From positions 1 to 64,000 of the forward strand of contig NW_026570321.1 in NCBI RefSeq assembly GCF_019649055.1: a DNA stretch of 64,000 nt. The letters run 5' to 3'. Position numbers and translations under genes: made by a program. The notes below the pieces were generated by a model. The model was not told the DNA's origin, made no database searches, and saw only the letters and a program-made list of their open reading frames with translations. Numbering within the stretch: the first letter of the stretch is position 1; each line of letters begins with the position of its first letter. This stretch comes from Paramacrobiotus metropolitanus. Taxonomy: Eukaryota; Tardigrada; Eutardigrada; Parachela; Macrobiotidae. Shown here piece after piece: positions 57,901 to 64,000 of the stretch.

Positions 57901-60900
57901 GTCACTGGCGTACCACCATCACTCTCCGGCGCATCCCATGTAATGGTCGCCGAAGTGTTGGTCACCTCCGTAACTTCGAGGTTTTGTGGAGCGGTTGCCT
58001 TGGTCAAAACTTTCAGCGTGAATTCTTCACTGACGGTGCCGGCTGGATTAGTCGCGGTCACGGTGTACGTTCCCGAATCAGATATTTCCGTTTTAGGGAT
58101 GGTAAAGGTCACCTTCATATCTCGCCGGGCTTCCTCGATTTTCACGTGACGCGATGGCTCAATTACGGTGCCGTTGACGCTAAAGGTCACCGTGGGACGT
58201 GGCTCACCGGTGAACGTCACCTCCACATCGACGGATTGACCCACTGGGATTTCTTGCTGAGGTTTGCGGATTTTGATGGTCGGTTTCACTTCAGGTTTGG
58301 TTACTTCAGGTTTCAAACTGGGTTTACGTTCTTCGCGTTTTTGTTCTGAAAAGTATTTGTCCGAAACGAAATTAGTAAGATATATTTTGCGACATCAATT
58401 GTTCTGCATTGCAGCTTACCTTTTGGAGTTACTGGACCAACTTCAGCCGCTTCACCCTCACCTTGCTCCGTTATCGGTATCACTCTAACGTTGTACTTCG
58501 TATTTTGCAACAAGTCAGTGATCGTCACTGTCTTGTCCGTAATTGTGGTGACTTTTGTCCACGATCGTCCGATAACCTGCTTTTGTATTAAATAGTGTTT
58601 AACAGGACTGCCACCGTCGTCTTTTGGCTCGCCCCATGTAATCGTCGCGCTGGTATCCGTCACTTCCGTCACCGTTACGTCTTGTGGTGGGCCGGCTTTT
58701 CGTAGAACCTTCAGCGTGAACTCTGCCGATACGGTTCCGGTTTCGTTCTTCGCTGTCACCGTATAGGTCCCGGAATCCGTCGGCTCGGTCTTCGTGATGA
58801 TAAAGGTCGCTTTGGGCTCCCGTCGCGATTCGTCCACTTTAATGCGACGTGATGGAACAATCGCTTGTCCATCCACGGCAAAGGTCAGCGTCGGACGAGG
58901 CTCACCTGTGAAAGTTACTTCAACCTCAACAGGCTGTCCAACCGGTATCTCCTGTACTGGCTTCTTGATGGTAACTGTTGGTAACGCGACAGTCTTAGCG
59001 GTTACCGGCTGTTCCTTCTCCTTGCCGGTAGTGACCGGTCCCACTTCGACCGGCGCGCCTTCTCCTTGGTCGGTTTCCGCTGATACACGGAAATCGTAGG
59101 TCACACCTCTCTCCAAATCTTTGACAACCACGGTTGTGTCGGTGGTGGTAGTCACTTTGGTCCAGGTTGTGCGATTTGACTGCTTCTTGCGAATAACGTA
59201 GTGTTTAATCGGTGAGCCTCCGTCGTTGGTAGGAGCGTCCCATTTGATGGTGGCGCCGGTGGTGGTGACATCGGTGACGGTGCAGTTCTGTGGTGCACCG
59301 GGTTTGGTAACGATCTTCAAACTACAATCTGCCGTTTCTTCCCCAGCTTCATTTCTAACAACTACTGTATACGTTCCTGAATCGTCAGGGTTAGTGTTAG
59401 TAATTGTTAGTGTTGCCGTGTTAGTTCGGGTGTTGACGTCGGTTCGAATTCGGGCGTTGGTCGGCAGCGGCTTGCCGTTAAGCAACCAGGTGACTTCGGG
59501 TTTCGGTTCACCGGAAAACTTGGCAGTGAAGGTCACGCTCTGCCCATCGGGTAATGTAATGGACTGTTTGTCAACGGTAACCGATGGCACTGTCTTCGGT
59601 TTTTCTTCAACCGGTTTCTTGGCGACCGGCTTCTCTTCGAGCGTCTCTTTGACCTTTTCCGGTTCTTTCAACGAGGGCTTTCGTTCTTCGCGTTCAGGAA
59701 TGGAGACGGGTCCGACTTCCGCGTTGTCCCCTTCGCCTTGCGATGTTTCCGGCCGCACACGGAAATGATACTTGGTTCCCGGTTGCAGATCTTCCACCGT
59801 GCACGTCTCCTCGGTAACCGTTGTCACTTTCTGCCATACGGTCCTGGTAACCGGCTTCTTCTCGACGATATACCGTTTGACCGCTGCACCGCCGTTATCT
59901 TTCGGTTTCTTCCATTCGAGCGTTGCGGATGTTGGAGTAACTTCTGTAACTGTGACTTCTTCCGGTGGACCGGCTTTCCCGATCACGGTCACCGGGACAC
60001 TCGCGGTTTCCGTTCCCGATGGGTTCGTGACGGTCACAGTGTATTCGCCAGTGTCTTCCTTTTCCGGTTTCGGGATAGTAAGAATGACCTTTTCTTCTTT
60101 GGGAATTTCCTCGATACGAACATGTCGTGATGGTGTAACCGGAGTGCCGTTGATTGACCAGGTAACCGTCGGGAAAGGCGTTCCGGTAACTTTCGCCACG
60201 AGTTTAATTGGTTGTCCGGCTGGGGTTTCAACAGGTGTCTGATCCAGTGTTACAGAAGGTGCAACGGGTTTCTCCTTCTGTTCTACCGGTTTGGGCTTCG
60301 GTGGCTCTTCGACTTTAATCGGGCCAACTTCCGCCGGCGGACCTTCACCCTGATCAGTTTCCGCCTTAATACGGACATCAAATTCCGTTCCTTTCGTCTC
60401 TTTGAGAGTGACTCGGGTTTCTTTGGTTGTTGTCACTTTCGTCCAGATGGTTTTGCCCTTGAGTCGTTTTTCGATGACATACTGTTTGATTGGATGGCCT
60501 CCGGTATCCTCGGGTGCATCCCAACTGATGGTCTGCGATGTCGGCTTCACTTCTTCAATCATGGCGTCCCGTGGTGCTCCCGGTTTTGTTAGGATGACCA
60601 CAGTGACCTCCGCGTCAGTAACACCGGCTGGGTTTTCCGCGGTAACGGTGTAGACTCCGGTGTCGGTGGTTTCCGCGGATGTAAGGGTCAGCGTAGTGGT
60701 TTTGGATCGATCATCGACGGTAATCTTGGTGCGACGGGTCTCCGTTACTGTGGTGTTGTTGAAAGTCCACGTGATCGTGGGCTTGGGTTCGCCGGTGAAT
60801 TTGGCGGAAAGCTCCACTTTCTTTGCCGGTGGGGTTTCGACCTTGGGCTTGTCAACTGTGAGAGTGGGTGCAGTGGCAGCTTTTTCGGGCGACGGCTTCT

Positions 60901-63900
60901 TTTCTTCTGGCGTCGGCTTCCTAACCTTCTCTTCAATTACAGATGGTTTTCGGGATGGCACTAATTCATCAAAACTCGAATTGTAACTGCATTCCCAAAT
61001 ATTTTAATAGGTGAGAAAATTTGCACGTTTACATTAAATATTTCGCGTGTATTACCTTTTTCGTCGGGAATACTTATCGGACCAATTTCCGCATTCTCTC
61101 CTTCGCCCTGCGTCGTTTCGGGACGAATCCGGAAGTAGTATTTTGTACCAGGTATCAGTTCCTCCACAGTGCAACTCTCTTCGGTCACCGTCGTGACCTT
61201 CTGCCACACCGTCCTCGTCACCGGTCGTTTCTCCACAATATACCGTTTCACTGGCGATCCTCCATCATCCTTCGGCTTCTTCCACTCGATCGTCGCCTGC
61301 TTTGGCAGAACTTCAATCACTTGGACATCGGTTGGCGAGCTAGCCGGACCGAGGACTTTCACGCTGACTTTGGCGGTTTCCTCACCCGCTGGATTCTTCA
61401 CCGTCACCGCATATTCGCCGGTATCGGTTTTCTCTGGTTTCGGGATGGTCAAGATGACCTTACCCTCTTTCGGAACTTCTTCGATTCGGACATGCCGAGA
61501 CGGAGTGATGGGTGTGTCATTCACGGACCATAACACGGTAGGGAACGGCGTCCCGCTAACATTGGCAACCAGTTTAATGGGCTGACCAACCGGTACCTCG
61601 ACGCTTTCTTCCTGTAGCGTAACCGTTGGCGCTTTCGCTGGGGCCTTCTGTGGTTCTTCAGGCGCCGGTTTCTTGGGCTCCTCCACTTTGATGGGTCCCA
61701 CTTCGACCGGGGCGCCTTCGCCTTGGTCGGTTTCCGCTTTGATCCTGACGTCGAACTCCGTTCCCTTCGGCTCCTTGAGCTTGACCTTTGTTTCTTTGGT
61801 TGTGGTTACCCTGGTCCAAACGGTTTTACCCTTCAATCGCTTCTCCACAATGTACTGTTGAATGGGATGGCCACCGGTGTCTTCCGGTGCATCCCAGCTA
61901 ATTGTCTGGGAAGTCGGCGTTACTTCCTCGATCATGGCATCTCGTGGTGCGCTGGGCTTTGTTAGTATAACTAATGAGACTTCGGCATCGGCCACACCAG
62001 CCGGATTCTCCACAGTTACCGTGTAGGTACCGGCATCTGTAGTCTCTGCCGACGTAATGGTCAGAGTGGTTGTTTTAGTCTTGTCGTCCACTGTGATTTT
62101 CGTTCGTCGAGTTTCCGTCACAGTGACGCTGTTGTGGCTCCACGCTACGGTTGGTTTCGGCTGTCCAGTAAGAGTCGCTGATAATTCAACTTTCTTGGTT
62201 GGCTGGGTCTCCACTTTCGGCTTGGTCACTTTCACTGTCGGCGCTTCCATGAGTAGTTCTTTCTTTTCTTCCACAGGCTTCGTGACCTTTTCTGGCGACA
62301 CCTTCGATGGTTTTCGTTCTGCTGGCTTTTCAGGCGTGGGCTCTCGTTTTTCTTCAGGGATGGTGATCGGACCAATCTCCGCATTATCACCTTCTCCTTG
62401 CGACGTTTCCGGTCGCACACGGAAGTAATACTTTGTTCCGGGTATCAGCTCAGCCACGGTACAGGTCTCCTCGGTGACCGTGGTAACTTTTTGCCAGACA
62501 GTGCGTGTCACTGGGCGTTTCTCCACGATGTAACGTTTAATGGGGGCGCCACCGTCGTCAGTTGGCTTCTTCCATTCGATCGTTGCCTGGGTTGGCGTAA
62601 CTTCCGTCACTTCTACAGCGGTTGGTGGTCCCGCTGTACCCAACACCTTGACTTCAGCCATAACCGATTCTTCACCGGATGGGTTTTTCACTGTAACCGC
62701 GTAAGTTCCGCTGTCGCTCTTCTCTGGTTTCGGGATAGTTAGCGTGACCTTTCCATCTTTTGGTACTTCCTCAATGCGAACGTGGCGAGACGGCGTAATG
62801 GGTGTATCGTTCACGGACCATGTTACGCTGGGGAACGGTGTCCCGGTGACCTTAGCGACGAGTTGTATTGGTTGGTTTGTCGGCATTTCCACAGTTTCTT
62901 GATCAAGTTTGACAGTGGGTGGCGTGGGCGGGGCTTTGTGCTCTGCGGTTCCTCTACCGGTTTCTTCGGCTCTTCAACTTTGATAGGTCCAACTTCCACC
63001 GGTGCACCTTCACCCTGGTCTGTCTCGGCTTTGATGCGGACATCGAACTCGGAGCCTTTCGGTTCTTTCAGCTTGACTTTCGTCTCCTTTGTGGTGGTCA
63101 CACGCGTCCAGTTTGTCTTTCCTTTCAACCGCTTTTCAATAACATACTGTTTAACCGGATGTCCACCGGTGTCCTCTGGTTCTTCCCAACTGATCGTTTG
63201 TGATGTCGGAGTAACTTCCTCGATCATGGCGTCTTTGGGCGCACCTGGCTTAGTTAAAACAACAAGACTGACTTCCGCATCGGTCACGCCCAGCGGGTTC
63301 TCGGCAGTCACGGTGTAAACACCGGCATCTGTTGCTTCGACCGATGAAATGGTGACTGTGGTCGTCGAAGTCTTCTCATCTGTTACGACCTTCACTCGTT
63401 TCATGCTTTCCACGGTCGTATTATTAACCGTCCATGTGATTGTAGGCTTCGGTTCACCGGTGAATTTAGCGGATAATTCCACCTTTTTATTCGGCTGACT
63501 TTCGATCTTCGGTTTGTCAACCTTGAGGGTCGGCGCCACTCCCGGCTTTTCCTCCTTCGGCTTCATCTTTTCCGGCACCGACTCGACCACTTCCGGCTTC
63601 TTGACTACCACTTCCGGAGAAGGCGCTTTCTCCACTTTCACCTCCGGTTTTGGCTTCTCTTTCTCCTTGGGTTTTTCTTCCTCTTTGGGCTTCTCCTCCA
63701 GTCCAACTGGCCCCACTTCCACGTTGGTGCTGTCACCCTGATCGGTCACTGCCCGGACGCGGACATCATATTTCGTGCCTTTTGTCAGATCACTAATCAC
63801 CACCCTGGTGTCGGTGGTGGTGGTAACCTTGGCCCACGCCGTCTTACCGACGATTCGTTTCTCGATGACGTAATGCTTGACCGGATGTCCGCCGGTCTCG

Positions 63901-64000
63901 GTTGGTTCCTCCCACGCAACCGTCACCGCTTCCTTGGTCACTTCTTCAACCTTGACTTCCGTTGGTGGCTCGGGCTTCGTCAATACCTGCAGTTTAACAT
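47674..64000 (-). CDS. unc-89: UNC-89/obscurin-like giant sarcomeric protein (3' part)
   Basis: Partial: the 5' end lies beyond the right edge. Exons in coding order: >64000-61056, 60960-58420, 58345-57722, 57522-54910, 54788-53688, 53602-50559, 50503-50255, 50179-49143, 48969-48509, 48444-48369, 48293-48144, 47902-47674. Together they give about 5,020 codons and all splice phases agree. Domain order: about 14 Ig-Fn3 modules, Fn3, acidic Ser/Arg-rich linker, five Ig, Fn3, two Ig, kinase 1, linker, Ig, Fn3, kinase 2, and a short tail ending SAVSESVRL. Two C-terminal kinases with Ig-Fn3 between them are typical of UNC-89/obscurin at the M-band of striated muscle; twitchin and titin have one. 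Internal Ig-Fn3 exons start and end in phase 1, which allows exon duplication. A frame break lies near 62.93 kb. SPEG-type proteins also have two kinases but are vertebrate. Confidence 0.88.
49143..50179 (-). other. Inter-kinase Ig and Fn3 domains
   Basis: A single exon. A basic linker (RRKQKRVQMEQ) is followed by an I-set Ig (WYRNEAPLERNP, DAGEYKCIARN) and then an Fn3 (IHWEYPSFDGNSEVLAYKVE, FYRFRVAAHNIFGWS). The order matches the Ig-Fn3 pair before the second kinase of UNC-89. Confidence 0.8.
50690..51475 (-). other. Kinase 1 domain of the UNC-89-like protein
   Basis: It starts at DFYDLHEEIMRGTQG. YAAKIS has the Lys and LENELHIL the helix-C Glu. The catalytic loop LHLDIKPEDII has HLD for HRD and Asp for the metal-binding Asn. 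VDFGLAH and FISPEIV are intact, and the domain ends near SHPWLID. The catalytic Asp is present, so weak activity cannot be excluded. Confidence 0.8.
54910..64000 (-). repeat. Array of about 14 Ig-Fn3 modules
   Basis: Each module of about 200-225 residues is an I-set-like Ig (W in TWxxNxxPI, Y in DSGTYTVTAxN) joined to an Fn3 ending AETDQGEG-AEVGP, followed by a Pro/Glu/Lys-rich linker. Most of these Ig domains lack the usual B- and F-strand cysteines. From about 63.55 to 59.7 kb the modules alternate between two types, one with AKFTGEPKPTITW and one with VTGTPFPSVTWS, giving three tandem two-module units of roughly 1.3 kb. From there to 54.9 kb the modules are a more diverged single type (VEVTFTGEPRPT). 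Confidence 0.85.
62925..62955 (-). other. Frame break in the UNC-89-like exon
   Basis: The coding frame that runs from 64000 to about 62940 and the one that runs on from about 62930 differ by one base (one missing or two extra). No splice sites fit. The site lies in a linker beside a run of four G/C (62930-62933). Both sides are clearly the same repeat array, so this is a real mutation or an assembly error. Confidence 0.85.

Noticed and set aside
50988-63741. Many long plus-strand ORFs opposite the UNC-89-like exons
   Set aside because: They are antisense shadows of a repetitive, codon-biased gene. None shows a known domain or its own exon structure.
47674-64000. Assignment of the muscle gene to twitchin or titin
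   Set aside because: Those have one kinase and different Ig/Fn3 ordering. Two kinases separated by an Ig-Fn3 pair point to UNC-89/obscurin.
1-64000. tRNA, rRNA, CRISPR or bacterial transfer
   Set aside because: Nothing with the required structure was recognised by eye. All main genes have introns and animal domain sets. A tRNAscan run would settle tRNAs.

Overview
The window looks like nuclear DNA of a small ecdysozoan animal. A tardigrade is my best guess, but I cannot prove it from sequence alone. The reasons are short GT-AG introns, an UNC-89/obscurin-type giant muscle gene with two kinase domains, a tandem family of receptor guanylyl cyclases with about 20 exons each, and a complete Ty3/gypsy-type LTR retrotransposon. 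I saw no bacterial operon, CRISPR array, rRNA or tRNA.

Left part (1-46.5 kb, + strand): four tandem paralogues of a receptor-type guanylyl cyclase (copy 1 1658-20081, copy 2 22294-28941, copy 3 33957-40715, copy 4 41785-46523). All share the same 20-exon plan: extracellular ligand-binding domain, one membrane helix, degenerate kinase-homology domain, dimerisation helix, cyclase domain. Splicing by consensus gives exact open frames for copies 2, 3 and 4 (1030, 1027 and 1019 codons). Copy 1 is broken: two frameshifts, an expanded catalytic loop, a changed substrate-site Cys, and a 10.7 kb retrotransposon in intron 1. All four carry the same paired change in the cyclase domain: both metal-binding aspartates are glutamates.

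Mobile DNA: the retrotransposon (2742-13486, minus strand) has two LTRs, a CTAC target duplication, gag, protease, pol and an extra Arg/Gly-rich ORF after pol. Its pol appears to hold a second, divergent integrase-type zinc-binding segment between protease and RT. Next to it lies a 448-bp fold-back repeat (13781-14228). Between copies 2 and 3 lie a TTAA-flanked 1.5 kb insertion, a 151-bp inverted-repeat element, and a decayed 3' piece of a non-LTR-type retroelement.

Right part (47.67-64 kb, minus strand): the 3' three-quarters or less of an UNC-89/obscurin-like gene, running off the right edge. In protein order it has about 14 Ig-Fn3 modules with charged linkers, then Fn3, linker, five Ig, Fn3, two Ig, kinase 1, linker, Ig, Fn3 and kinase 2 (exact order in the features). 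Twelve exons with mutually consistent phases are modelled; a one-base frame break near 62.93 kb interrupts the first. Kinase 2 has lost its catalytic Asp (HLN for HRD), and kinase 1 has HLD and an altered Asn. The array and the muscle gene converge tail to tail across about 1.15 kb and show no functional link.
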